From the NCBI GenBank assembly GCA_916048095.2, contig OU696582.1, positions 6,400,270-6,464,269 of the forward strand: a DNA stretch of 64,000 bases. Direction: 5' to 3'. Below the pieces are notes generated by a model. The model worked only from the letters and a program-made list of their open reading frames with translations. It did no database searches and was not told where the DNA came from. This stretch comes from Sacculina carcini (Eukaryota; Arthropoda; Thecostraca; Sacculinidae). Positions 36,594 to 46,450 of this stretch are shown one piece after another; the stretch's first letter is position 1, and every line of letters starts with the position of its first letter. Made by a program: the position numbers and the translations under genes.

Positions 36594-37200
36594 AAAGTGC
36601 AGTTTTTGGGTCTTGAGATATCTGCTAAAGATATTGTCCGATGCCAGGGTAGCCGATCTACGCGCCGCACGCCAAACTCTTGACAACACAGTGTCGTCGT
36701 TTTATCGGTAGGGTAAGTTTTTTACCGTTTTATTTCTCATCTGGCACTCACTCTTCGGCCGCTACACGCTGCAGTATGTGGCACCGCCCGCCGATTTCAG
36801 TGGGGCTCGGAACAAACTGCAGCATTTGAACCAGCCAAGTCAATTCTTGCTGCAGCTTCCCGTCTCCATAATCCTCAGGCGAACGCTCCCACACAACTCA
36901 TCGCGGAAATGTCAGACATCGCAGTCGGCGCGGTTGTACAGCAGTACCAAAACGGAGTGTGGGTGCCACAGGTATATCACTCCCGTGTGTTTTATCCTTC
37001 GGCTTACAAAATAGAGCTCAGGCGGCAAAAATAACTGTTCGCTATATTCAGAGATATGGAAAGGTTTCGTCATCTCCTTAAGGCCATCCAGATGTGCGCC
37101 TACTAACGGATCACAAACCGTTAATGCACGTTGTTACCGGTTGCACTGAAAATCGCCACGTGTTCAGCGTCAGCTCACATACATGAGCGATTATAAACAT
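36594..37200 (+). pseudogene. Gyp1 RT thumb and RNase H
   Basis: Right after Gyp2 the Gyp1 frame resumes with VQFLGLEISAKDIV, then DARVADLRAARQTLDN in a second frame. The RNase H stretch (about 36825-37100) shows AKSILAAASRLHNPQANAP, IAEMSDIAVGAVVQQYQNG, VYHSRVFYPSAYKIELR and FRDMERFRHLL. Stops interrupt it (TAA near 37030). The catalytic Asp of the TDAS motif is M-S-D in this copy. The order matches CsRn1-type Gypsy. Confidence 0.75.
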
Positions 37201-37625
37201 ACATGTTCCGGGAAGCAGATGCAGTAGCTACCTGAACAGATGTTGTGCCCCGTCCGTTCAAGAAGACACCGAGTATACCGTCAACAGTGCCGCAGATGCG
37301 GCACTTACCATACCGATAAAACGACGACACTGTGTTGTCAAGAGCTTGGCGTGGGGCGCGCAGATGCTGCGTATTCACTCACCATTTACCTAAAGAAGCT
37401 CGTTCTCGCTCAGATTGAGGGGCACAAAGTGGGTCTGCTATAGAAGAGTCCTTCACCCAATATCGAGCGTCGACAAGTAGACAGCGTGCATTCCGGCCTC
37501 CTGGTCTTAACGTCAACCGGCTTAGATCACCCACTTATACCGGTGTGTCTTCAACGTATACGACAAATTTCACAGGTTGAGTCATCCCAGCTCATGCGCT
37601 ACGCGGAAACACATCCGAGATATAT
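37201..37625 (+). other. Gyp1 RNase H-integrase linker, decayed
   Basis: No readable frame. Segment 37250-37370 contains, in reverse orientation, a copy of the 36660-36720 sequence (TTGACAACACAGTGTCGTCG and its complement), a small inverted duplication within the element. Confidence 0.5.
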
Positions 37626-37860
37626 GTGTCTTCCCGCCTCTCATCGAAAGTGGCAGCGTGGGTCAAGATGTGCGCTGAATGTCAGCGCTACAAAATTACT
37701 TGCCACCAGCGCACACCGCTTAGTCGATCGGCGCTATCAACCGCCCGGTTAGAGGCCTTACATGTGGATGTTGTCGCTCCACTACCTGAGGCGAATGGTT
37801 TCAAGTACCTTTTCACAATAATTGACAGATATACAACGTACCCAGAAAACGGCCAGCATG
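37626..37860 (+). pseudogene. Gyp1 integrase, zinc finger end and first Asp
   Basis: VAAWVKMCAECQRYKI (the CC of the HHCC finger), LEALHVDVVAPLPEANGFKY (first catalytic Asp) and TIIDRYTTYPE. After this the core is absent; unrelated sequence and a MITE lead to the 3' LTR. No second Asp or Glu is present. Confidence 0.8.
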
Positions 37861-37996
37861 TCAGTCAGTTGTGTCAAAGCACTGCTGGAGTGGGCTACAC
37901 TGCCTCGACCTTCATCTGTAAGTATTTACCGGTTGCGGTATCTTTACCTGATCCACTTATTTATGTTATATCGGTGTATCAATGTATGGGTACACG

Positions 37997-38172
37997 CAGA
38001 GCCGTAGCAACCGCCCCCCGTACCCCCCGGCCGGGGGGGGGCCCGAATGTTGAGGGGCCCTTTTGCTTCACGTATTATGTGATTATGTCTAATAAATGCA
38101 TTCAATATTCACAATAGGGGCCCCAAGTGCTGCCTTCGGGGGGGGGGGGGATAATTTCTCGCAACGGCTCTG
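37997..38172. mobile_element. hAT-type MITE, copy 2
   Basis: 176 bp with termini CAGAGCCGTAGC and CAACGGCTCTG, flanked by a perfect 8-bp duplication GGTACACG (37989-37996, 38173-38180). The interior matches copy 1 at 26243. No coding capacity. Confidence 0.88.
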
Positions 38173-38195
38173 GGTACACGGCATATGGAGGAAGA

Positions 38196-38314
38196 TGTGG
38201 GCCGTTAATAGTACCGCCATATGTTGGTCAGGTCACCTAGTGTTCTGTTCACTTGTCATTGTCACGTTACATAAATCCTGTGGTATGTGTCCTGCTGTTA
38301 ACGATGCTTCTACA
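38196..38314 (+). repeat. Gyp1 3' LTR (short)
   Basis: Begins TGTGGGCCGTTAATAG after a purine run GGAGGAAGA and ends CTTCTACA. The 3' half matches the 5' remnant at 25141-25235. Confidence 0.6.
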
Positions 38315-38423
38315 CAGGAAAATACAGTGTATCATATTTACTCCACATGAACCAATGTGACTCGATAAGAACCACCTTTTCATCTTCTACAACAACGCTG
38401 ATAAATCAAATAACATCAGTTGT

Positions 38424-38557
38424 TGTAGTGAAATGTATTACCTGGCAACTTTATGAGAATTCAATTACCTGGCATCTTTGTGTTATGTTACTGTTGTTGT
38501 ATATACAGCTGATTATCTCGCCGCTGTGCGTAGCTGCTTGTTTGTTTGTTTACAGCA
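38424..38557 (+). repeat. Gyp3 5' LTR, first part
   Basis: Matches the start of the 3' LTR at 49847 (GTGAAATGTATTACCTG and TTGTTGTATATAC blocks). It ends at TTACAGCA, where Line1 inserted. Confidence 0.88.
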
Positions 38558-38692
38558 TGATGGCGGGGAGCGGCCGCCGACCCGCGAAAATATCGCCGCC
38601 ACTGGCGATCGCAACACACGCGAGTCACCAGCGCGCCCTATTTTATCTAACACATAAGCATTTTTATCAGGTTTTAAAAAATAACTTGAGGT

Positions 38693-39512
38693 ATGGTTTT
38701 ATCAATTCTACAATGGAACTGTAGAGGGTCAATAGCGAGATGGGCCGAACTAAAGAACTTCTTTATGTCAAAACAGCCCCTCGTGATAGCAGTGCAGGAA
38801 ACATGGCTGCGCGACAACGACTCATATGACGTTGAACTGCGCAATTATTTGTCGTACAGGTGCAACTACGACGGAGCCGGCAGGAGACAGGGCGGAGTGG
38901 CGCTGTACGTGAGTCAGCAGCTGCCGCAACAAAGGCTAACTCTGCCTCAATTCGACGACCTGCAAGCGGCAGCCTGTACTGTCGCTCTCAACGGTGTTTG
39001 CATTGATATTTTAAGCATTTATCTACCTCCTCCGTGCACGAATTCCACACTCGGGTACAAACTTGATCGCCTTTTATCTGCATGTGCCAATCCCATTTTA
39101 TTTGCTGGAGATGTGAACGCACATAGTCCTCTATGGGGGATGAACGCGCTAGATACAAGAGGTCACATGATAGAGGATTTCATATCACGAAACAATTTGG
39201 TGATCTTGAACGACAGGTCGCCAACGTATCATCACATCGCGAACAACACACACACAGCGATAGACTTGTCAGTGTGCTCTCCGTCCATTTGCATCGCTTT
39301 TGCATTGGACGGTGGACGGCGACACATACGACTCCGACCATTACCCGATTTTTATACATATAACAACGCACCATCAAGTATCACATTGCACGAGGAAATG
39401 GAACCTCAAGAAGGCGGACTGGCGGAAATTCATGGCACTGAGCCAGGTGAACACAAACGAGTGCCAATCAGTAGAAGACAGAGTGACGGAAACCACGGAT
39501 GTACTTATAATT
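38693..39512 (+). pseudogene. Line1 apurinic-type endonuclease domain (one frameshift)
   Basis: ATG at 38693: MVLSILQWNCRGS (the catalytic QWNCRG start), VIAVQETWLRDND (catalytic Glu), FAGDVNAHSPLWG (Asp/Asn), AIDLSVCSP and, after a frame change near 39300, DSDHYPIFIHI (the terminal SDH motif). This nicks target DNA for target-primed reverse transcription. The sequence continues with RKWNLKKADWRKF and VTETTDVL before the nested insertion at 39511. Confidence 0.88.
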
Positions 39513-39983
39513 ATTATTATTATTGAACAAAACGAACAAAGTGACACAGGAAGAGCGCAAGCGCTATAAACTGCATCCTGCAGCCCCTGCGCACTTTGAA
39601 CGTGGAGAATAAGAGAAAGAGAAAAAATACACAAAGACAATATGACACACACAATCATGACAGATCAATACATCACCCATCCACACACACACAAACACAC
39701 ACACACACACACACACACATACACATACACACAAACATACAATTGATATAATACATAAGAAAATGACTAGATCAAAAGAAATTGCACAATATGCTGCACG
39801 AGAACTGACGTACAACAATTTTGACTAGATTAATTTGCAGCAAACACACACACAAACACACACACATACACACAAACATACAATTGATATAATACATACG
39901 AAAATGGCTAGCTCAAAAGAAATTGCACAATATGCTGCACGAAAAGTGCAGAACAACTATTTGACTAGATTTATTCGCAAGAA

Positions 39984-40017
<34 letters not shown>

Positions 40018-40387
40018 TAACATAAACGCACTCGCACAAACACACATACACGATAGTCGCACACACACACATACACATCACAAAACGATCCATAAAAAAT
40101 ATAAATAAATGAATACATAGGTCAATCTCAAAATAAGTCTCAAATAAATGAATAAATATATAATTTAGGTGGAACTAAACTCGTCAATTTCTCAAAACTT
40201 TGTTGGCAGCACTCTTGAATGATCGGACTGTGCTGGCCCTGCGCACATCCTCATCCAACCGATTCCACAACCGCACAGAGCTGGCAACGAAACTACGCTT
40301 AAACTGATTCGTTCTGCATTTTGGCTCTTGTAGGCAGAGCGAATGTGAATTTACTGCCAGTCGAGTGACCTTAGCAAAGATTCGCTG
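39511..40387 (-). mobile_element. Nested LINE 3' fragment, minus strand
   Basis: The minus-strand frame at 40184-40380 ends a LINE ORF: TNQFKRSFVASSVRLWNRLD and STVRSFKSAANKVLRN then stop. It is followed on that strand by a 3' UTR full of (TG)n and ends near 39511 in an (AAT)n tail. It splits the Line1 coding region, whose frame resumes at 40388. The 12 bases 40376-40387 are repeated directly at 40388-40399. Confidence 0.75.
39640..40080. repeat. (CA)n tracts and a ~140-bp tandem duplication
   Basis: Two near-identical blocks, about 39725-39845 and 39870-39985, share ACAATTGATATAATACATA and GAAATTGCACAATATGCTGC. Each is bordered by ACACAC arrays. They lie in the 3' UTR of the nested LINE fragment. 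Confidence 0.8.
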
Positions 40388-42522
40388 AAAGATTCGCTGA
40401 TTGCGGCAGCAGACCGTGCCATACCGCTGACCGGCAAACCGCGCAAGCACACACCGGTTCCATGGTTCACCAATGACTGTCGTCGAGCTGTGGCGCTTCG
40501 AAAGAGAGCTCTTCGAAGATTCGTGAGACGAGACACAGCCGAGAACAGAGAGGAGCTGTGCCGTCTGCGTGCTGTGGCCCGTCGTACTATAAGAAGATGC
40601 AAAAAGTCCGCATGGGAAAGGTACATAAATTCCATAAATAAAGACACTCCTGTTAGCCAGATATGGAGAGGCATCCGAGCACTTCGAGGGCAGTATGCTC
40701 CGGCAGCACTGCCCTTGCTCCAGGTGAACGGCAGAACTGTGACCGAACCACATGAGATAGTGGATGAACTGGCGGCTGCCGTGGCAGATGTCAGTTCAGG
40801 CCAACACCTGTCTGCCGAGCTCCAAATTGAAGCGCAGAGAGAGTTTATTGCGGCGTGTAACGGACAGTCCACAGGAGAGCACCTTGAGAACAATGGTTCA
40901 TTCACAGCCGATGAGCTGACCAGTGCCATATGTTCAGCCGGAAACACTTCAATGGGACCTGATCGCCTTCATTATGCATTTTTTAGACATTTATCACAGG
41001 ACACTTTTACCGACATTTTATCAACTTTTAACCAAATATGGACCTCTGGGCAATACCCGCAGCAGTGGAAAAACGGAATTGTTGTGCCATTGCCGAAACC
41101 TGGCAAACCTCGGAATATGCCATCATCATACCGGCCAATAACCCTGACCAGCTGCATGTCCAAACTGATGGAGCGCATGGTGGCCCGCCGCCTCGCACAC
41201 GTGATCGAAAACGCGCAGCTGCTGGACGGAAACCAGTGCGCGTTTCGGCCGGGACGATCGGCCATTGATCACGCCGTGCGTCTGGAGGCCGACATTCGGG
41301 CTGGTTTCAGACGCAAAATGTGCACAATCGCGGCATTTTTAGACATAACGAAGGCTTACGACAACGTGCATCCTTACATCATTTTAAACAAGCTGCACAA
41401 ACTGGGCATCCGAGGCCATCTTATGCGATTTTTAACCAATTTTATCATTGGACAGCGATCGTTTTTTATCAAATTGCACAATTTTACCTCTCATCAGCAC
41501 CATACAAACATCGGACTCCCGCAAGGTAGCTGCTTATCGCCCATTTTATTTAACGTTATGATAGATGATGTGTTTTCTAATGTGCCCAACGGGGTCAAAT
41601 ACTCACTGTACGCTGATGATTGCGCTGTGTGGACGTCGAGTGCAGATGCTCGGCGAGCGCACGGCTTGCTGCAACTCAGCTTGAACCGTTTGACTGTGTG
41701 GTCAGAACGCAACGGTCTGCAGTTCTCGGCGAGTAAGTCGGTCGCGGTGGTGTTCTCGGCGCATCGGCATGCGCTACCAACACTGCCGCTACGCGTCTGC
41801 CTGGAGTACATCGACTATAATACCGATGCAAAATACTTGGGAGTGATATTCGACCACAAGCTCAACATGGAGAAGCATGTAAAACACATCATAAATAGGG
41901 CTTCAAGGAGAACCGATATTTTAAAAACAATACAGGCACAACACAGCGGCGCAGACACGTTCACCATGATCAGGCTGTACAAGAGTCTCGTGCGACCAGT
42001 ACTCGAGTACGGCGTACAGGTATACTCGGCCGCATCACCGCGAGTGTTGCAGCGACTCGACACGGTGCAAAACGATTGCTTGCGTCTGGCGACCGGGGCT
42101 TTCAGGACGAGTCCCGTCAAACTACTGGAGGGATACACTGGAGTGGAGAATCTGGAATTGCGACGGCAAGACCTTTTTACGAGATACTACGCCAAAGCGC
42201 TGTCAAATCCCACTCACCCAGCACACATTATATCAGCGCAGCAACCCACCAGTCTACAGGGGCAGTCGAGTGGAAATATCGGCACCAGAGGGCGCTATGC
42301 TCAGCTAGCGCTTGGTATCAGCGCCAGTATTCAATATGAAGTACCTCAGATGGAGCCGCCGTGGCTCATGATGCGTCCTCAAGTGAGTTTCCTGCTGGAT
42401 AATAAATCACATGTGACCGACGCCGAAATCCAGCAAGAGTTCGCCAAATTTAAGGCTGAACACTTGGATGCCCAGCTCATCTACACCGACGGCTCGAGAA
42501 GCGAGGGACGGGCAGGTTGTGC
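40388..42522 (+). pseudogene. Line1 reverse transcriptase and start of RNase H
   Basis: Open from 40388 for about 710 codons. Linker: VPWFTNDCRRAVALRKRALR. RT: NTSMGPDRLHYAFFRHL, IVVPLPKPGKP, SYRPITLTSCMSKLMERMV, FLDITKAYDNVH (first Asp), GLPQGSCLSPILFNVMIDD, catalytic SLYADDCAVW, then KYLGVIFDHKLNMEKH and a long thumb. RNase H begins LIYTDGSRSEGRAGCA. One base is missing at about 42521 relative to the second copy (50811), so the frame shifts to a stop; the rest follows in another frame. Confidence 0.92.
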
Positions 42523-43323
42523 AGCTACTCCGCCGGTGGACACGTGGCGGGTGTGAGTCACACGCACCACTACAGACTGCCGGACTGGGCGTCGGTGTAC
42601 GATACCGAAATATTCGCTATATACAAAGCAATACAAATGTGCGTGCAGGAAAAGTACCAAAAAACAATAATTGTGTCTGATTCGAAGTCTGCGCTTTTAT
42701 CCATTCTCAGTTTTAACCCTTCGGACATTTTATCAACTCACATACATAGTTTTTACAAAGAATTGCGTGACAAAAGCTCAGAGTGTAAACTCCTATGGGT
42801 GCCGAGCCACAGACAAATAGAGGGCAACGAAAAGGCCGACAAAGCCACTAAAACGGCATTGAGACTGACCACGACGGTTTCACTCGACCAAAACAGGCGA
42901 AAAGTGGAAGGCCATATCAAGCGCTGTACCAGCAACGTGTTCAAAACCGCATGGCAGGCACTTGCCAACAGATACATGCTGCCGACATTATTCCAGGCAC
43001 CGGGTCCATGGCCGGCCCCGGTCTCCTTGTCGAGATCCGCGGAACGGATGCTGGCCCGCCTGAGAATTGGCCACACGGCGATGACGCACCGGCATCTCCT
43101 GGAGAGGGAGACAGCGCCAATGTGCAGCCACTGTCATTGCCGCATCACAGTGAACCATTTCCTGATGGAGTGCCCAGAGTATGCAGGACCACGAAGCCAT
43201 ATGATAGGTGAATGCCTGGAAAATAATGCCACAGTGAACACAGAGGCAATGCACGAATCATGGGTGCACTCATGGAATTCATGGATATTACCTGCCTCAA
43301 GAAACGCATGTAAAGTCACATGA
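42517..43323 (+). pseudogene. Line1 RNase H and zinc-knuckle C-terminus
   Basis: Continues after the one-base deletion: YDTEIFAIYKAIQMCVQEKY (Glu), IIVSDSKSALLSIL (Asp), LLWVPSHRQIEGNEKAD (His/Asp). These are all four RNase H catalytic positions together with the TDG upstream. The C-terminus has CSHCHCRITVNHFLMEC, the CCHC-like motif common after RNase H in I-type LINEs. Confidence 0.92.
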
Positions 43324-43461
43324 CAATATACATTACCGACGTACAGCACCGCAAGACCGACGGGAATATCCTGCGCGGTCATGTGCTAGTCCAGGGTACT
43401 GTCCAGTAGACGCATGCACGCGCATGAATTTTAAAAATATATATTAATTGTGGTCATAATT
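43324..43461 (+). other. Line1 3' UTR, first part
   Basis: Non-coding, ends at the Phe2 target duplication TTAAC. The 3' UTR resumes at 44987 and runs to the CAA tail at 45122. Confidence 0.6.
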
Positions 43462-43466
43462 TTAAC

Positions 43467-43883
43467 TGTAGAAAACAAAAAGACTGAAATATATTAGAGA
43501 CAGACGCGCGCGGGCATCACTGCCCCACGCGCGTCTACAAGACGTCACGCCACAACCGCAGCTCATACAGGACTCCCCGCTCACACCATGTCACACGGGA
43601 GCACACACGGACACACATACACACGCACAGTCCTCACCCGCCGCAACAACAATCAGCGGCGAGCCGGTCACTCGCTCGCCGCTGCGGGGCATGCACACTT
43701 CACTAAACGCACACACACACGCACACACACCGAAACAACTAGACACACACGATCACACACTCTCGCACGCAATATACAATTCAACTATACACGATCACAC
43801 ATAGACACACTAACACGTTCACGCACTCACAATCTTTCACACACACACTCTCTCTCTCTCTCACTACACACGATTACACCACA
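43467..43883 (-). repeat. Phe2 3' LTR
   Basis: CA-rich on the + strand. Contains the hairpin at 43502-43536. Confidence 0.85.
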
Positions 43884-43930
43884 CCTCCACCTGTTTTTAA
43901 AGAAACATAAATCAACAAAAGAACAGACAA

Positions 43931-44563
43931 TTAAAAAACGCGATCAAGCAAACCAGGAACCAATAAAAAACCTAACTCGACGACGGCCTCCACCAGATGC
44001 ACACACCGTGGCTGCGGCGAAGCGCAGCACGGCAGGCCCCAGCATCCTCCACGCTCCCGCCTCCGCCCGTGCTCTTCAGTGCTCCGCCGCAGCCTGCCGT
44101 CTTCTACATCACCGGCTGCCGCGACAGGGCACAACACCTTGACCCAAGCATCCAACATGCTTCCGTCGACACCGGTGCTCTTCAGCACCCTACCGCGACA
44201 GCCGTAACGTCGCCGCACATGCAGGCCACGCCGTCGTCTCAACTCCTTCGTTTTCTCATCCGGCTTCAGCAGCTCCTTTCTCTCACATGCCCTCCAGCAC
44301 CAGCAGCCTCCACCAGCGATCTTCATTCTGCCCGGCGACGAGTCCAACACCAGTGCAGGTGGGACGACGAGCAACCCTCGGCCACAGCTCCCCCGCAGCT
44401 TCCTGCCGGCACCATGCTCTCCTGCCGTCCCCCTGCACACCAACCTGACACGCCGCCGAGCACCTCCACCACGTCCTCCAGGCCGCTGCAAATACTGGAG
44501 GGTACTATCTCCGCTGCTGATAAACAATATTTCCAAATAAAAAACAAAAGGGCCGAAATAGCT
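43931..44563 (-). other. Phe2 internal region with unassigned open frame
   Basis: A frame on the element's sense strand is open for ~214 codons across LTR end, primer site and interior, rich in Arg and Gly. No family resemblance and no early ATG. The + strand is also open (Pro/Ser-rich), as expected for GC-rich DNA, so coding is doubtful. Confidence 0.35.
44552..44563 (-). promoter_or_regulatory. Phe2 putative primer-binding site, complement of tRNA-Phe 5' end
   Basis: Reads GCCGAAATAGCT on the + strand, i.e. AGCTATTTCGGC on the element's strand, abutting the 5' LTR at 44564. Confidence 0.6.
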
Positions 44564-44981
44564 TGTAGAAAACAAAAAGACTGAAATATATTAGAGACAG
44601 ACGCGCGCGAGCATCACTGCCCCACGCGCGCCTACAAGACGTCACGCCACAACCGCAGCTCATACAGGACTCCCCGCTCACACCGTGTCACACGGGAGCA
44701 CACACGGACACACATACACACGCACAGTCCTCACCCGCCGCAACAACCAATCAGCGGCGAGCCGGTCACTCGCTCGCCGCTGCGGGGCATGCACACTTCA
44801 CTAAACGCACACACACACGCACACACACCGAAACAACTAGACACACACGATCACACACTCTCGCACGCAATATACAATTCAACTATACACGATCACACAT
44901 AGACACACTAACACGTTCACGCACTCACAATCTTTCACACACACACTCTCTCTCTCTCTCACTACACACGATTACACCACA
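44564..44981 (-). repeat. Phe2 5' LTR
   Basis: 418 bp, nearly identical to the other copy. Hairpin at 44599-44633 with one G-U type change in the stem. Confidence 0.85.
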
Positions 44982-45130
44982 TTAACCTTTTCACAATTCG
45001 TCATTCCCATGAAAGATCCGTTCCATATTTTATTTATTTCACACAAGTTTTGATGAAATTGTGAGCGGCGTGAAATGGTCAACGTTGGCCGAAACGCCAA
45101 GCCCAAATCAACAACAACAACATTACACCA

Positions 45131-45209
45131 CGATTATATACGTTTATTATTGGTAGAAGTTACGTTGATTAATATAATGGAAATTCTGGACATTGAAGTA
45201 TTCACTACA
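45131..45209 (+). repeat. Gyp3 5' LTR, second part
   Basis: Matches 49976-50052 of the 3' LTR and ends TTCACTACA. Contains AAGTTACGTTGAT (45157-45169), which pairs with ATCAACGTAACTT just beyond the LTR (45215-45227). Confidence 0.88.
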
Positions 45210-45317
45210 GATTTATCAACGTAACTTTTGACGGTTGTACACCATCGTCACCACGGTCATGGATAAGTTTTTACGGCCTCGTGTTCTGTATATCGACCCA
45301 GAGCAGACGAGTGGGAT

Positions 45318-46133
45318 ATGTGGAGTAGCAATTTCAAAGCATTTGTAGAGGCCATTGACACCGAATTACGTCCTGACAAACTGAAACTTCTGAGAGCTCA
45401 TGTGTCAAGTCGGCTTCTCAAACTTGTCAAGTCAGCTACTAGCTACAGTGCAGAAATTGCTGTGTTGAAAGAGCGTTTCGTGAAACCCAAATATGAAGTG
45501 TATGCGAGGTACTGTCTAGCTACACACAAACAAGCCGCCGGTGAAACGCTGAACCACTTTCTGGAGAAGCTAAAAGATTTGGCAAAAGAGTGCAAATTTT
45601 ATTCGTCTACTTCTGAACAAGTGGAAGAGGCGGCAATAAGGGACGCGTTTATCACTGGCATGTCATCGATCATCATCCGACAACGACTGCTAGAAAACTT
45701 CGAACTGGACTTGAAGTCTGCGGTGAAACAGGCTCGTTCTATGGAAATGGTCCAAATACACTCGGAGGCGTACTATTATCAACGAACCATGGCAGCCGCG
45801 ACAAACCCGCCGAAAAACGTCACAGGCACGCACAGTACAGAAAGCGACAGTGAGCAAGAGAGCCCCACAGTGAACGCAGTGCCGTCTCGTACTAAAAGGT
45901 GTTTTTTTCTGCGGCGGCGATTTTCATCCAGACGGTTTTGCAGAGCGAAGAATGCGGAATGTACCAAATGTGGCAAGATTGGGCATTTTGCGAGAGTATG
46001 TCAGTCCGGTTCAAAAAGGGCACAGACAAGACCGCAGTCAAAAGCATTTTCTGCGTCAGTCGCCGCCTCGGACAGCCGTAAATTACAGGGCGTGACCAAA
46101 GCTGTTACAAGCGTACTGTTGAGTGATGTTTGA
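45318..46133 (+). pseudogene. Gyp3 gag
   Basis: ATG at 45318, 271 codons. Capsid-type motifs: VFKERFVKPKYE-like segment (LKERFVKPKYEVYARY), NHFLEKLKDLAKECKF, IRDAFITGMSSIIIRQRLLE. A CCHC knuckle CTKCGKIGHFARVC follows. The domain order and spacing are those of a full Gypsy gag. It ends at a TGA where the protease continues in another frame, so a shift separates it from pol. Confidence 0.85.
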
Positions 46134-46450
46134 TGAATTGATTGACACGGGGAGCTCGATGAGCTTTATCAGTCCCGAAACAGTTGAGACAACCGGACCA
46201 AAAATATTGGCTGCTTCAGGAACTGTATCTCTGGCCTCAGCTCATCAGACGTCAGAAATTCGTGGATGTTGTCGGGTCAGTATAGCGTTGAATGATAAAA
46301 AGTTTGAAAATGTGCAACTTTTTATTATGGACAAATTGTGCTCACCTGTTCTACTCGGCCACGATTTTCTGAGACAGCATAGTTATGTTTCAATACAGTT
46401 TGGCGGTGTTCAGTCTCCTGGATATTGTGGCTTGGCAGCGGCCAACATAG
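46123..46450 (+). pseudogene. Gyp3 protease, cut by inversion breakpoint
   Basis: ELIDTGSSMSFISPETVE (active site DTGS), VQLFIMDKLCSPVLLGHDFL and HSYVSIQFGG are intact. The frame reads to NIESP at about 46459 and then crosses into sequence of the opposite orientation. The same NIESP-coding bases reappear inverted at the far end of the block (49455-49470), just before the RT start. Confidence 0.85.

Larger units (their letters stand above)
25141..38314 (+). mobile_element. Gyp1: old CsRn1-like Gypsy retrotransposon, split by four insertions
   Basis: Pieces of one element lie in order on the + strand: 5' LTR remnant (to 25235), gag (25261-25788), protease (26150-26242 and 26504-26620), RT (26768-27201 and 31813-32043), RNase H (36594-37150), integrase start (37626-37860) and 3' LTR (38196-38314). 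The gaps are filled by hAT MITEs (26243-26496, 37997-38172), Phe1 (27202-31786) and Gyp2 (32049-36588). The tRNA-Trp-like primer site and the gag type point to the CsRn1 clade. Multiple stops and frameshifts and a missing integrase core show it is long dead. Confidence 0.8.
43467..44981 (-). mobile_element. Phe2: non-autonomous LTR element with tRNA-Phe 5'-end motif
   Basis: Two direct repeats, 43467-43883 (417 bp) and 44564-44981 (418 bp), flanked by TTAAC on both sides (43462-43466, 44982-44986). On the minus strand the LTR reads TGTGGTGTAA...TTTTCTACA, then AGCTATTTCGGC (44563-44552), the motif also seen in Phe1 and Phe3. This sets the orientation as minus. The purine-rich AGGTGGAGG before the left LTR fits a polypurine tract. 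The internal region is only 680 bp, with no gag or pol motifs, so it must borrow proteins, possibly from the Phe1/Phe3 lineage. Confidence 0.85.
38558..45122 (+). mobile_element. Line1: I-superfamily-like LINE with RNase H, invaded twice
   Basis: Inserted in the Gyp3 5' LTR between TTACAGCA (38550-38557) and TTACACCA (45123-45130), a likely 8-bp target duplication with one change. It starts with a GC-rich leader and ends in CAACAACAACAACA. It encodes endonuclease, RT, RNase H and a zinc-knuckle end. No ORF1 precedes the endonuclease. Nested inside are a minus-strand LINE fragment (39511-40387) and Phe2 (43467-44981). Without these the element is about 4.2 kb. Frameshifts near 39300 and 42521 disable it. 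Confidence 0.88.

Noticed and set aside
39564..39818. Minus-strand frame with a long Val-Cys run
   Set aside because: It comes from a (CA)n tract in a LINE 3' UTR, not a gene.
44552..44563. Remnant of a tRNA-Phe gene
   Set aside because: Only 12 bases match; the following sequence is LTR, and the same 12 bases recur after two other LTRs.
43997..44584. + strand Pro/Ser-rich frame of 195 codons
   Set aside because: Antisense to Phe2 (orientation set by the primer-site motif), overlaps the LTR, and both strands are open because of GC-rich composition.
43467..44981. Simple tandem duplication instead of an LTR element
   Set aside because: TG...CA ends, TTAAC on both outer sides and a motif shared with Phe1 and Phe3 favour a transposed LTR element.
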